This document shows, piece after piece, positions 24,642 through 37,490 of a DNA stretch of 64,000 nt. The notes beneath the pieces were generated by a model. The model was not told where the DNA came from and ran no database searches. It saw nothing but the letters and a program-made list of their open reading frames with translations. Both the position numbers and the translations under genes were made by a program. Each line of letters starts with the position of its first letter. Position 1 is the stretch's first letter. The DNA lies in NCBI RefSeq assembly GCF_001619985.1, contig NW_017264202.1, forward strand, positions 186,001 to 250,000, given 5' to 3'. Origin of the DNA: Xylona heveae TC161 (taxonomy: Eukaryota; Ascomycota; Xylonomycetes; Xylonales; Xylonaceae).

Positions 24642-26228
24642 ATGACCACAACGACACAGGTAAGTATATGCAAGGGAACAGGTTGCATCATCACGGGGTT
24701 TTCTTGTGTTTCTTGCTTGGAAAGATTGTGTCCATTCAATGGAAATTGTATCATATCTACTTGAATTGACCCAATGGCTCGAAAAGCGTGGGACATATTT
24801 GCGGGACTAGACTGACTGGGACACAGCTCGTGCATTCGAAGCCGGATCCGCTGAATCGGGAGCCGTCGCCGAAGGAGCTCATTGCGAAGTATGTCCTACA
24901 CTTACTGCAGATTTGCCGGACCATTCTCTACCTTCTCTGTCAACGCCTTCAAATGTTAGGATAGCACAGTGGCCAGAGGCTAACATAGCATAGATTCATC
25001 ACAGAAGGCACCGAGGATGGCGCATACGACAGGAATCACGGGTATGCAGCACCCCTCATCCCAACTACTCAATTGCGGCCAACTGCATCATCTGCTCCCC
25101 AAGACTAACACTCCCTGTCTAAAGCAACATCCCCCAAATCAACGGCGACACGCACACCGTCCGCGTCCAAGGCTCCGTTCGAACGCCCTTATCCCTGAGC
25201 GTCGCCCAACTCAAGAACGACTTTTCCCAGCACGAACTTGTCTGCGCGCTGCAATGCGCCGGAAACAGACGCCACACGATGCGCACGCGGCTCAAGGAAG
25301 TCGACGGCATCGACTGGTTTGACGGCGCGGTCATGAACTGCCGCTGGAGAGGCCCGCTTCTAAAAGACGTGCTCGAAAAGGCTGGTGTCAATGTACCCGA
25401 CACTAACAAAGCTCACGTCGCATTCGCATGCTATCAGACCGAGACCGAAAAGGACAGCTGGTACGGCGCGAGTGTAGAATTATGGAGAGCTTTGAAAGCT
25501 GATGCGGAAATTATTCTCGCTTTGGAGGTCCGTACGGCGTACCCTTTCCCATTGCTCACTATCTCTTTCCCCTTCCCCTTCCCCTTCGCCTCACCGTTTT
25601 ATATACGACCAACACGTACCGTACTAAAGCCCTCCAGATGAACAACAAACCCCTCACCCCCAAACACGGGTACCCCGTGCGCGTCGTCGTTCCCGGCGTC
25701 GCCGGCGCCCGGTCCGTGAAATGGCTCGACCGCATCACCATCCAAGACCACGAATCCGACAACTTCTACCACCAAATGGACTACAAGATTCTCCCCGCGG
25801 ACATCACCACGCCCGAGGAGGCCCGCGCGCACTTGAAATCCACTCCTGCGCTGCAAGACATGCCTATCAACTCTGTCGTCGCGGTTCCGTACAGCGGGGA
25901 CACCGTAACGCTGTCGCGGCGCGGAGACATTGAAGTCCGCGGCTACGCGCTGCCCGCAGGCACCCAGGGCCCCGTTGTGAAAGTCGAAGTCTCCGCCGAC
26001 GGGGGCAAGTCCTGGACCGACGCGGAGATTATCAGAGATCGGCATCAGAGTAAATGGTGCTGGGCGCTCTACAGGGCGAAAGTGAAGATCGAAAGAGGCA
26101 CGAATAAGTTGATTCTCAGCAGAGCGACGGATGCAGGGGGGAATGTGCAGGTCGAGAAACCAGAGTGGAATATTAGAGGGGTGGCGTATAATGGGTATGG
26201 AGAGGCGAGGGATGTGACTGTTGTTTGA
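24642..26228 (+). CDS. Sulfite-oxidase-type molybdopterin oxidoreductase
   Basis: Molybdenum-cofactor enzyme of the sulfite oxidase/nitrate reductase Mo-domain family; the likely reaction is sulfite to sulfate. Seen: ALQCAGNRRHTM (about 25,245) supplies the Mo-ligating Cys. GDTHTVRVQGSVRTPLSLSV precedes it, HGYPVRVVVPGVAGARSVKW follows (about 25,670), and the C-terminal Mo-dimerisation domain has KVEVSADGGKSWTDAE. The start is well explained by a tiny exon, ATGACCACAACGACACAG (24642-24659), spliced at GTAAGT to 24827, then LVHSKPDPLNREPSPKELIA. Further exons: 24827-24888, 24994-25041, 25125-25527 (donor GTCCGT, atypical) and 25638-26228. No heme b5 domain and no clear targeting peptide are present, so electrons must go to another acceptor. 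It sits tail to tail with the permease. Confidence 0.9.
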
Positions 26229-26797
26229 GTTCTGTTCTTTTTTGTTTCTTCAATTTTTCTCCTTTCTCTCCTTTTTCTCCCTTTTCTTTTTTCTCTTTCC
26301 TTTCTCTTTCAGATTATTTTTCTCAAAAGCTGTTCGCTTGTCTCTTGTGTGGGGCGTTCCTGGATGCGGAATGAATATGTCCAAACTGTTAGTTGCTGCG
26401 AAACAAAAAGCCTGTGAAACGACGCAAGGCAAGGACCTGAATGCATAAAATCACAAGCACAATGGAATTGTTATAGGTCAAATCAAATTAACATGCATTT
26501 GCTAGCCAGGAAGTTGGCATTTTTTCTTCTCTAAGAAAAAGACAAGAATTGCCACCGGTGATCATATATGGCATGGTATCCCTATAGTAGAACCCTCAAC
26601 TCCGATGCCATGCATGTATGGAAAATAAAAAATGCGCTCGCTCATGATGGTTGTATGCGCTGGTGATAATAAACCTCTCGTATAGAAAAAAGGGGAGGAG
26701 CACCGGTCTGATTGTCATAAAAATGAACTTAAACGAAAACAAGGGGGAAAATTTTTTTAAAAAAAAGTAGACTCAAAGTAAAATGGACGAAACCGAA
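26229..26797. other. Convergent intergenic region
   Basis: 3' flanks of two convergent genes. T-rich tract at 26,225-26,315 and A/T runs near 26,750-26,765. No other feature. Confidence 0.6.
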
Positions 26798-28611
26798 TCA
26801 TGCAATCCATCTTAAAATAGTCATGGCACGACCTTTCCACGTCTTTTCCTCGGCGAGATCTCTTGGATCAATCTCATCAGCGGTGTGGGTATCAGTTTCG
26901 AGATCCATTTCGGCCAACTTGACGACCTTTGTGCGCTTGATGAACTTCCAAGCGAGATACATGACGAGCATGATAGGCAACTCGATATAATAGCTGACAA
27001 AATCGACAGCACTAAACGTGGGGCTGAAACAGCTCCAGCCTTGAACCAAGACCAAAAACGAGTTGAGGAGAATGGAGAACCACGGTCCGTAGGGATACGT
27101 CCAGTTCTTAAAGGGTAGGAGGTGTTCTTTGCCCTGGAGCTTGATGGCGGAGCGGAACCGAAGAGAGGCAATGCCAATGGCGATCCAGGAGAGCTGGTTG
27201 GAGACGCCGACAATATTCTGGAGCCAGCTCCAGAGCTGGCCAGCGCCGATGTAGCTTGCGCCGAAGCAGAGACCGCTGATGGCGGAGGTCGCGAGGACGG
27301 CAATCCAGGGAACTCCTTGACGGTTCAAGGTAGCAAAGAAAGGAGGTGCGTGGCGATTGACCCCAAGGGTATAGAGCAGACGGGTTCCGGCAAAAAGGGC
27401 ATGATTACCGGCGGACAAGACACTGGTCATGATAACGGCGTTGATGAAGCTGCCTGCGACGTTGGAGCCGGCCATCTGGAAGACAATGGTAAAAGGGGAA
27501 GTGGCGCTGGATTTTGTGCTCAGGCCCGGATAATTGTAGGGCACGTTGAGGCCGATAATAAGAATGGACAGGAGGTAGAAGAGGAGAATACGCCAGAAGA
27601 CATTTTTGACGACTCTGGGCATGGTTTTGGCCGGGTTCTTGGTCTCGCCGGCCGTGATGGCAATGGATTCGGTACCGCCGTATGCGAATGACGCGGTCAC
27701 AAACACAGATGCGAAGCCACCAATGCCGCCCACGAATGGCGCGTCACCAATGTGCCAATTGTGTCCGCCAATATAGTGGTGCATCGTGTTTGCGCCACAG
27801 TTGACGACAACGCCGAGAATGATGAATATGATAATCGTGATTACTTTGAGGAGACTAAGCCAATATTCGACCTGTAGAGAAACGCCCTCTTGTCAGTTTT
27901 CCCGATTCTAAATATTCCAGTGTCGAGAGGGCATTGGGTGATTCTCCGTACCTCGCCGTAGGCTCGCACCGTGATGATGTTGGCGAGGATAATCGCAACC
28001 CAAAAAATCAAGCTGATGGCCCAGCCAGGAAAATGGTCGGTCCAATACTGCAGAACCAGCTGCAGTGCAACCAAATCGGAAGCGGTCGATACAGCGTCGT
28101 TGAACCAGTAATTCCAAGTCAGAGCAAAGCTAAATGCATCATCGACGAAACGTCTGGACAGCACACAAATTTGTTAACAAATGTTCCCTTGAGAAGCCAA
28201 AATAGCGGACAGCAATAGGGCTGTGGTTCCTTCTACGCACCCAGCAAATGTACAAAACGACCCGGCAATGGGCACAAACGCCGCCATTTCACCAAGGCAG
28301 AGCATTGTAATGAAAATGATGACACCGACAATGGCATATGCGATAAGGGTCGACGCGGGTCCGCCTGTTGCCAACGACTTGCCTGTTCCCAAGAACAAAC
28401 CAGTTCCAATTGTGCCGCCAATGGCAATCATCTGGACCTGGCGCGCGGTGAGCTTGCGCGCCAAACGATCTGCGACAACTGCATGTTCGTGAGAGATATG
28501 CGAGCCGGCTTCGACAACGCTCGGATCCTTGGTATTATCACCAGCAACGGCGGCTGCCCCGACGCCGCCATGGTGTTCCAGCTCGGGCGACGAAGATTTC
28601 AGCGCACTCAT
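26798..28611 (-). CDS. Amino-acid permease, YAT family (lysine/general type)
   Basis: Plasma-membrane amino acid/H+ symporter of the fungal YAT family (APC superfamily), about 12 membrane helices. Seen: cytoplasmic N-tail, then RQVQMIAIGGTIGTGLFLGT (helix 1, substrate-binding GTIGTGLF); LCLGEMAAFVPIAGSF; FAYGGTESIAITAGETKNP (the helix 6-7 signature); and a charged C-tail ending LRWIA. Three exons: 28611 to about 28,244; about 28,157 to 27,950; and 27,871 to 26,798, joined by GTGCGT and GTACGG introns. The ATG at 28611 (MSALKSSSPE) is preferred over an in-frame ATG at 28650. Overall features suit lysine or basic amino-acid permeases, but specificity cannot be read. HGATAR-type GATA-factor sites occur upstream (for example near 28,702, 29,028 and 29,390), consistent with nitrogen control but weak evidence. 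Confidence 0.92.
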
Positions 28612-31374
28612 GCTTAAGTCGCAATGTCCTTGATGTTGGGTTTCACACAAGGTTATTCCATGACTGAGAAAAAGAGCGGCAAACCGCTAGGTTTTCTACT
28701 CTATCTACATTTTATGACGAGTTGGTGGGGTTGTAACATCTGCAGATGGCATCAGCAACTAAGAAATTGTGTGATCGCGACAGCAGCGGGAGCAAACGAA
28801 AACGTCGATGCGCTTTGCTTGGACAGGCTATTGCCCGGATTTCTCTTACGAAAAACATTGGCTCTCCGCACTCGCTTGGCTTTTGGAGCTGCCTGTTGTG
28901 GCAAAGTCTGCCGCCGTCATCTCCGTGGTGGACCTTCGAGAATGAGCTTATTGTCTAGAGCTGCCAATCCACGTGCAAATTCTCTTTCTTGCAGAAACCT
29001 ACAGTATCAGTATACTGCTGCGACAGCAGATAATCAATAACCCTTATTAACTCTGTTGAATGATGCTTTTCAAAGATGCGGAAATGAGTGGGAGCCTTGT
29101 CGATTAGGTGAGGACCCCGTGACATGCAGGCGCATCACGATGATGACTATTCAACGCCCTTGGAAAGACTCCAGCAATGCGGCTTGAGAGATCTGCCGCT
29201 CGCAGCGGGCTCAGGTCATAACATGCTCTGAGATGCTATGGCAGTCATTGACGTTCCATAGTCACTCTCAAGTATCTTGTAGTTTGAGGCTTCGAAGTAG
29301 AGACGAAAGTCACGTGATGAATAGTAAGACTTGCAGAAGATGGGCGAGTGTGAAAGGGATACAAGCTCTCGAAGATTTCCGTAAAAATCGATAAGAGGGC
29401 TTCATTCTAAGAATTAATGGTCAACTTTGGTCAACTTGCAGAAATAAGCTAAAAATGTCTCGTAGCCAGGTCAAGATCGGCACTTGATTTCTTCCCGGCT
29501 GCACTGCATCTCCTGGATGGATGATATCAGACTTCAATTGGCCCGGCCGCCGTGGCTCAAAAGTAGACGCCTCGCTTGGTTGATCCCGCGTGGCATCAAC
29601 CTACTGTACAGAAAGAAGACTGGTAGGAATTGGGGGTCCATGCCCTGACCCTTTTCCCGTTCCATGTTTCCCCAGATTGATCCCCGGATTTTGCGTCATT
29701 CTTTCCGGGGTGGGCGTTGCTCTCCGAGAGGTACATTGTACGTGTATGACTTCATTCGTTGTATCATTGACCCGACAATGGTCACAAAGAACATTTTGAA
29801 ATGGCTGTAGTTGGTCAATAGCTGGGACGTTGAGCGCATCATACAGATTGGCAAGATCAAGCTTCGCACGTGGGGTTATACGTTCTTCCACTTTTGAGAG
29901 AATGATCCTATAGAACACGATATGATGTCTTGAATTGTCCTGGGTTGGTCAGGATATGGTTTAGTGGAGGCTCTCACGTGAATAGAACCAGCAGAATCAT
30001 TGCTCTGGGTGGGATGTGTACCTATGAAAAGAAACGGATGTGGGGAGAGAGAGGGAACGGGCAGGTGAGGCCGGTCGGTGGGCCGATTGCTGCGAAGGCC
30101 TTTACTTACTCTGATAAACCCACCATCGGCAGGGACCACTAGATATGTACACTGCAGTATCTATTGCTTGTGCCCCCTACTGGGTGAATTTACTGGGATG
30201 GCCGTACAGAACTCGGTGCCATGTAGTACTTACGGAGTAGGGTCAAGCATTATTGTGCTCACCTGACGAGATTAATTTGTTCATCTTGTGCTTGACAGGG
30301 ATGCCTTGCAAAGACGAGCCTCGGCCCTGGCCGGACTCGCCTCGGCATGTCTCACCAACCGCAAATGGGACGAATCAGAGCAGCCTGGATGGGCTGATCA
30401 AATTGGGTCGTTCTTTCCATCTTTGGCCGCGTCAAGTACCTCACCACGTATTGTTTGGTGCTCAGAGACTTGAACCTGTCATTTGCAAGCTGACGTTTTG
30501 GTTTCCCCGTCCTTTCCGACTCGTCTCCTTTTCCTTTCTCTTACGTGGATGTTGCGCCCCACAAAGTTGGCGACTGGAGTGACTTTGGAGTCGCTAAAAC
30601 GCGTGACCCACCGTCCAGCCCAGCCCCAAGAAAGCTCTCCAGACTCCCCACGGACCACCTTTGCCCACCCCCAACAATCCCTCATCGCCTGGCGATCTCC
30701 TAACTGTACTGCACCGTACTAGTGACCCTACAGTGTACCCTCGTAGCTTCGTAGAGAGACGATGCACATCTTTCCCCGTTTTTATTTTTCCAGACAACGA
30801 GTTGTCTAATTGAACGGTCGACCAGAATTCTTCCGAGCCATCCCTTTTATCCGTTCTCGACCAAAGGTCCAGTCCAAGCTCGATCGTGATCGGTCGTGGC
30901 GGCTCGGAGGGTCTACGCCAGAGCGTCATAGTCCCGTTCCGGCAAGTGTGGGGAAGCTCCGAGCACACGAAGAGCACCAACCCCAAATAGCTTCTTCTTT
31001 CTTCTTCCCCGGCCACGCCTTTAGCACTACTGCCACGATCCACTAATACAACACAACCTCCCACTTCCTGCCCACTTCCTCTCCCTCTTTTTATCGTCAT
31101 CCGTGGTCGTCGCCCACCTTCTTCCTTTCTCTACTCCCCATCCGCCACCAATTCTCTCTCAATTGACTGTCACTGCGCGACGTGCTCCAATTAGCCTCGC
31201 CGCAGACCCTTTCCTGCAATTGTCTCACTGGGTATTTTTTTGCCTTTCTGGATCTCTGTTACCGTTGACGCAGCAATTGAAATTTATCGTTCTGTTTTGC
31301 TCCATTGAGAGCCTTTCCTGCCTTGGTGCCTGCTCATTATCATCCGTCATTTCCCCCTGAACAGCCTCGTCACC
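28612..31374. other. Divergent intergenic region: permease and glycogen synthase promoters
   Basis: About 2.8 kb without a recognised gene. Several short frames exist, but none shows a family motif. The stretch 30,960-31,370 is strongly pyrimidine-rich, typical of a fungal core promoter and leader, and precedes glycogen synthase. Confidence 0.55.
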
Positions 31375-33800
31375 ATGGCCGACGCTCCCGCCAAGCGAGA
31401 CGTCAAGAATCATATCTTATTCGAAATTTCCACCGAAGTCGCCAATCGAGGTATGTGTCTCACCTCGAATCCGTCTCAAAGAGCGATACTAATCTCGTCC
31501 ACATAGTCGGTGGTATCTACTCCGTCATCAAATCCAAAGCACCCGTTACGACTGCCGAATATGGCGAGCGATATACACTCATCGGTCCACTTAACCATGC
31601 CTCTGTAGGTCTCATAACGTTTATTGCACTTTGGAAGTATAATTTCTCTAACGAACTCGATTCCAGGCGGCTGTTGAGGTTGAGCAACTAACGCCCAAGG
31701 ATCCCGCTATGGCAGAGACCATTGCCGCCATGTCCGAGCGCGGAATTGGCTTAATGTATGGTCGTTGGCTCATTGAAGGTGCTCCACGCGTGCTGCTCAT
31801 CGACACCAAGACGGCTTACCGCTTCATGGATGAGTGGAAGGGTGATCTGTGGAACACTTCGGGCATCCCTTCGCCACCGGGTGATGAGGAGACGAATGAG
31901 GCGGTCGTGTTTGGGTACTTGGTGGCTTGGTTCCTTGGAGAAGTAAGTCATTTAGTGTTTGTAGGCGTGACTACTGATTCAATAACACTAACACTCGTCT
32001 CTCTTGAACAGTATGTCGCGCATGAAACAAAGCGTGCAGTGGTCGCCCATTTCCATGAGTGGCTGGCTGGTGTAGGTTTGCCTCTGGCCAAGAAGCGGCG
32101 CATTGATGTGACCACCATTTTCACCACCCACGCTACTCTGTTGGGCCGATACCTCTGCGCTGGCTCCGTCGACTTCTACAACAACCTGCAATATTTTGAC
32201 GTGGACGCTGAAGCAGGCAAGCGTGGCATCTACCACCGGTATTGCATTGAGCGAGCCGCAGCTCACTCGTGCGACGTCTTCACCACGGTGTCCCACATTA
32301 CCGCGTATGAGAGCGAACATTTGCTCAAGCGCAAGCCTGACGGTGTTTTGCCTAATGGACTTAATGTGAAGAAATTCTCAGCCATGCACGAGTTTCAAAA
32401 CTTGCATCAGACATCCAAAGAGCGCATCAATGACTTTGTGCGGGGTCATTTTTACGGACACAATGACTTTGACCCTGACAACACCCTGTACATCTTCACC
32501 GCCGGCCGCTATGAGTACCGCAACAAGGGTGTAGACATGTTCATCGAATCACTTGCGCGACTGAATCACCGCCTCAAGGCGTCGGGTTCCAAAATGACCG
32601 TTGTTGCCTTTATCATTATGCCTGCAAAGACCCACTCTCTGACTGTCGAGGCGCTGCGCGGCCAGGCTGTAATCAAGTCTCTGCGGGACACTGTCGACGT
32701 CATTGAGCGTAGTGTCGGAAAGCGGCTCTTTGATCGGGCTCTGCAGTGGCATGAGGGTGATGTGCTACCTGATGAAAAGGAACTCATTTCGAGCCAGGAC
32801 CGTGTCATGTTGCGGCGACGCCTGTTCGCGATGAAGCGTCACGCGCTGCCGCCCATTGTCACGCACAATATGGTCAACGACCACGAAGACCCAATTCTCA
32901 ACCAGATTCGCCGAGTGCAGCTTTTCAACCAGCCCTCTGACCGTGTCAAAATTGTCTTCCACCCCGAGTTTCTGAATTCGGCAAATCCTGTGCTTCCCAT
33001 GGATTATGACGACTTTGTCCGCGGTACTCACCTCGGCGTTTTTTCCTCGTACTATGAGCCGTGGGGTTACACCCCCGCCGAATGTACGGTCATGGGCGTT
33101 CCGAGTATCACCACTAATTTGTCTGGATTTGGCTGTTACATGGAGGAGCTCATTGAAAATGCTGCCGACTACGGCATCTACATTGTCGATCGACGCAACA
33201 AGGGCGTTGACGACTCCGTCAATCAGCTCACCAATTACATGTTTGAATTTGCAGAAAAGAGCCGGAGACAGCGCATCAATCAGCGAAACCGGACCGAGCG
33301 GTTGAGCGACTTGCTCGACTGGAAGCGGATGGGTATGGAGTATATCAAGGCGCGTCAGCTCGCGTTGAGAAGGGGTCAGTGGATTTTCTTTTCTTATTTT
33401 CAAATCCTCACTGTAATGTTGGGAGCTTTTGCTGACATTGTGGACATTATCAGCATACCCACAATCTTTTGAGGGCGAAACGGAAGCCGGCTTTTTTGAT
33501 GGCACCGAAATCAAGGTGTCACGGCCGCTATCGGCTCCTGGATCTCCTCGAGATCGGTCTGGTATGATGACGCCCGGAGACTTTGCCTCATTGCAAGAGG
33601 GCCGAGAAGGACTGAGCACCGAGGACTATGTTGCATGGAGATTGCCGTAAGTTTAACCTGTTTGTAGCCAATTATTTGACAGGCTCATGCTAATGTTGGA
33701 AATTTTTAGTGAGGAAGAGGATCCAGACGAGTACCCCTTTCCACTCACGCTGCGATCTCCCAAGGCCAACGATACGATACCAGTCAATGGTACAAAGTAA
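31375..33800 (+). CDS. gsy1: Glycogen synthase (GT3)
   Basis: Transfers glucose from UDP-glucose to growing glycogen; cytosolic, family GT3. Seen: [38 protein letters not shown] (UDP-glucose-binding start); [46 protein letters not shown] (catalytic E-x7-E region, about 33,055-33,110); the Arg-rich helix [16 protein letters not shown], expected to bind glucose-6-phosphate; and a C-tail [14 protein letters not shown] that matches the usual inhibitory phosphorylation region. Six exons: 31375-31450, 31507-31604, 31668-31942, 32012-33374, 33454-33646 and 33710-33800. Full length for the family. Regulation by G6P and C-terminal phosphorylation is inferred from the conserved sites. Confidence 0.97.
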
Positions 33801-36800
33801 ACATGGAAAAAATAAATATGAGCTAGGCCACTAGTTCACTATGAAAGAGAAAACGATAATCCACACGAGTTTCGGAAATAATAAAACAGGCGCGCACGTG
33901 GGTTCTTGCGAGGATTCAACTCTGGATAGAAGGGGGGTTAAATCTGCCTGCGCGGCTTTTGTACATGATGCAAGCTGGCGAAACGCGAATTGGGAGGAAA
34001 GGGTGAGGCACACCAGGCTGTATTATGATTTGCTCTTAATTTTGCGTCATTGCAATTTTTACCTGTGGGTACAATTTTCTTTCTTCTTTTCCCTGTTTTT
34101 ACTTGATACTCTTGATGCGATGCTATGTTTATCTGTAACTTCTGGTTACTTTTCTTTCTTTTGTCTTTGGTTCTGTATTCTTCGTCGTCATTCAGCATGG
34201 TTTATATTTTTCCTTTCTTGCCAATCTGCCACGCTTCCCATCGAACAGCTTTTGATTGCGAGCTTTCTGCTTATGTGGCAATGTCAAATACGGTATACCT
34301 CGCATGCGGATTTTGTCTGTCAGCACGAACATTTATCATGTACCTTGTATCTCTAATCTTGAATCATATGTCATTGATCAAATTATTAAGCTACCTAATT
34401 TATGTGAATGCTATTTGAATATCTTTTGTTTATTTACTTTTTCTCTGGGCTAGTAAATTTCTAAATCCCGTAGATGTATAAGTCTTCTGTATACTTTTCC
34501 TGGTGGGTCAGCGTTCTCGAAATGCACAAGATGTATTACAATCAACATGAATCCATGATCGGACGAATTTAATATATCAGAATGCAACAATTGGAAGCAA
34601 ATTAGTACCACCGATAGCACGACTTGCAAAACTTTATGCTCGGTGCTGTACAACAGCGCAGTGTGGAAGTGGAGGTTGTGTGTCCAAGAATTGTGTCTCC
34701 CTCAGGCTGGATCGCTAAATATTCCTGTTTCAGTGTGGTGTAGATGAAATCTGGGGAAATCTTGGGGTCAGATGTTATCCAACTGATAAGCCCTTAACTC
34801 CGCGCTTTCCTTCCAAATGTGAAGACGTCCTTTCAACAGATCCTGTTCCATCTTCTGCAAGGGCTGAGATCCCCCATGATTACGACTGCAAGGTGGCACT
34901 CGCCTCAACCGACTGCGGCCCGATTTTCCGAGCTGATCTAGGGCCAATTCCCCACTTTCTGCGAAGTATGGCGCCAACAGCTCGGTGATCAATACCGATT
35001 CATGGGATCATAACCTGCATGAATAACTCTCATTTCGATGAGTATATCCGATCTGATTTCTGAGTCATGACGTCTTTCATTTGTGTTCTGCATTGCTAGA
35101 ATCCTATTATGTTAGAATTGTAAAGTATGGGTTTTCAATTCAGGGTTTAGACACTGCTGTTTTCTATGACATCTTCTGACAAGCCTCAGCCCATTTGCAA
35201 TAGCTGGAATTTGATGATCAAAATTTACTGTCTGTCGCTCAGTGTAAGACCTCGATTTGAAGCACGTGCAACGTTCCCCACAAGTTGAGAAGCTAGGATT
35301 CATATGGGGAATCGAGGATCAACGTTACTTTCGGGCAATCTAATTTCTGGGAACGATTGGACCCATAGCGGTGGGTCTTTATGGTAGCCCTACCCTCTTT
35401 GACAATGTCAGGGCACTAAAGAATGAATAATCTAGACCGACCTCACTTTTTCGCTAATCTCTTTCGATGGATTAAATTTTGGAACAAGATCCTTTCCATA
35501 CTTTCACAATAAGGCGCACCGCTTGATTGGCGAATTTGTGCGTTTTCCGCGTTGCAAAACCGAAAGGACTACAGTGGTATCCGTGAGAAGAGATATAGTG
35601 TGACTTCAAATTCTGCTCTACCGTGCGCAATCTGCCATTCCCGTTAGGCTTGAGGAATTGATGGCTTGCTCCTAGGTCTCCACTCTGCCAGGGGACTCTG
35701 ATGTTCAGAATTATCGGAAAATAATGTTGCGTACTCTTTGAGTCGTTTGGTGCCTCGGAGGTCTGCCGGTTGCTGGTTGGATCGACTCGGATTATATGCC
35801 GTGTGGCTTCTGGACCCTTCATGCAAGGAGCAGCAACGCACGGAACCTGTGACAGAGAACAAAGAAAAATATCGAGCCAAAGCCCGCTGACGTCCCTATT
35901 CGTTTAAGGCAGTGGCTCAAGGGGTACGGAAGCAAAGTAGCCGACTCTATGCTCTTGTTCATCCCCGGAGCCAACCATGCAGCATGTCCAATGATTCTCC
36001 TCGCAGGGAAAATGACAGCCACCAATCAGTTGACATCAAGGGGCCATGGTTCTACAAAAATACCCTATTACTGGAATCTCGAACTAGATATCAGATAGCG
36101 TGCAGATTTGGATATACAGATTTGCAACTGGAAAGGAACGGCCCCGCACCTGCCGCGGAATCCCACCAGCTACCCCTGCAAAAGTCGACCACATTTGCAT
36201 GAGCTTTAATTCAAGGGTGCGTCCAGTCTCACGCAAGTAATGCTGGAACTTGTAAGAGACTTTCCCAGAATGAGCAATTCGATATCGAGAATACCAACGT
36301 GCACATTTGGATCAGCCAATTTTTGGCAACTCGAAGAAAACCAGAAGGCTGGGAATAGAGAGCGGCAAGCGCGCTACAATGCTCTCTTTTCTATTCCTTT
36401 CAACGTCAGAGGAAGTTCACTCCAAAGAAAGTCGCGTTTGCGAACCGATCCCTGTGGAGACATTCTTCCGCTTGTGCACGAAGCCAGTGCTTGGGATCAC
36501 TTAACATATACGTTACTGTCGATGTTGCGGCTTAAAGGCTGCAAACTTGTGGTAGTATTACAGATGAAATTGAAGGGGCATTGGAAGCAGATTGCTGAGC
36601 CTCCATAAACCAGCCGAATGGTTTTGGATTATCGGGATGAGTAGATTTAGAAATAGGAGATCCAAGGCGATTCTTTCTACCATCGTCTTTCTCCTTCTGC
36701 CACTCCTGTATAACGCTGAAAAGGTGGGCATCCAAGCAAAGCGGGTCTGCAGGACAGGCTGGGTATGAGCTGGTGCTTCACTAAAGATGACGTCTCAAGT

Positions 36801-37490
36801 ATCCCATCTCCATTGAAGGAACTCAGTGAAGGAGCTGAGGTTTGCTCCTGAAACAGCAGACTTGGAGTCCTGAACAGTACAGGAAAGGATGAACTTTGCA
36901 ACATTTCTCGCTCCCTTTTCAGGGAGCCTTTCTGACACCCGTCGTCTTGAGGGTAGCCCCTTCATTATGGCTGATCTTCAAACGGAACCCAGAAACATGG
37001 ATTCAAAAAACTTTTCGAAGTCGTTTTGAACCACGTGGAGGATTGCGCGTCTAGAAATCTACTTTCATAGAAACCAAACCCTTACAACCTGTCCGCGACA
37101 TATGGGGCGAGAATGGAGGATAGGGTCTAGATTCGAGACTTCTATCCCAAGCCCCAGGAGCCAGGACTCAATGCGCTACATTCCTTCGATATATCCAAGA
37201 CAAGACATGGAGCAAGGCTTGGATCCGCTGCCCATCATATCATTTGCTCCACCTAGCTAGGCTCGTAGGCTTTCCTTGACGTCTACAACTGTTGGAAAAC
37301 TTGCAAGTCGGAGAATATAGAATTACCCTGATGGTTGGATTTCGTATGTCGCTCCTTATTTATACATATGCAGGCTTCATCTCACGGATTGGTATATAAT
37401 GGTCCTTACTACTCCGTGTTCATTGATTTGAAGTTTTTGAGTTTATGAAAGTTTGGATACATTTTCAGCCCAGCATTCTTTGAACCGAAA
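33801..37490. other. 3.7-kb gene-free stretch
   Basis: No intact gene, RNA gene or transposon was recognised. The first part (34,020-34,450) is T-rich and fits the 3' flank of gsy1. Scattered frames up to about 120 codons (for example minus 35,472-35,822 and plus 36,240-36,608) have no family motif, no convincing splice sites and biased composition. The last few hundred bases should hold the promoter of the WSC-domain gene. Confidence 0.5.

Noticed and set aside
32765-33619. Minus-strand open frame (284 codons) inside glycogen synthase
   Set aside because: Antisense shadow of conserved GT3 sequence; it crosses a confirmed intron and has no motif.
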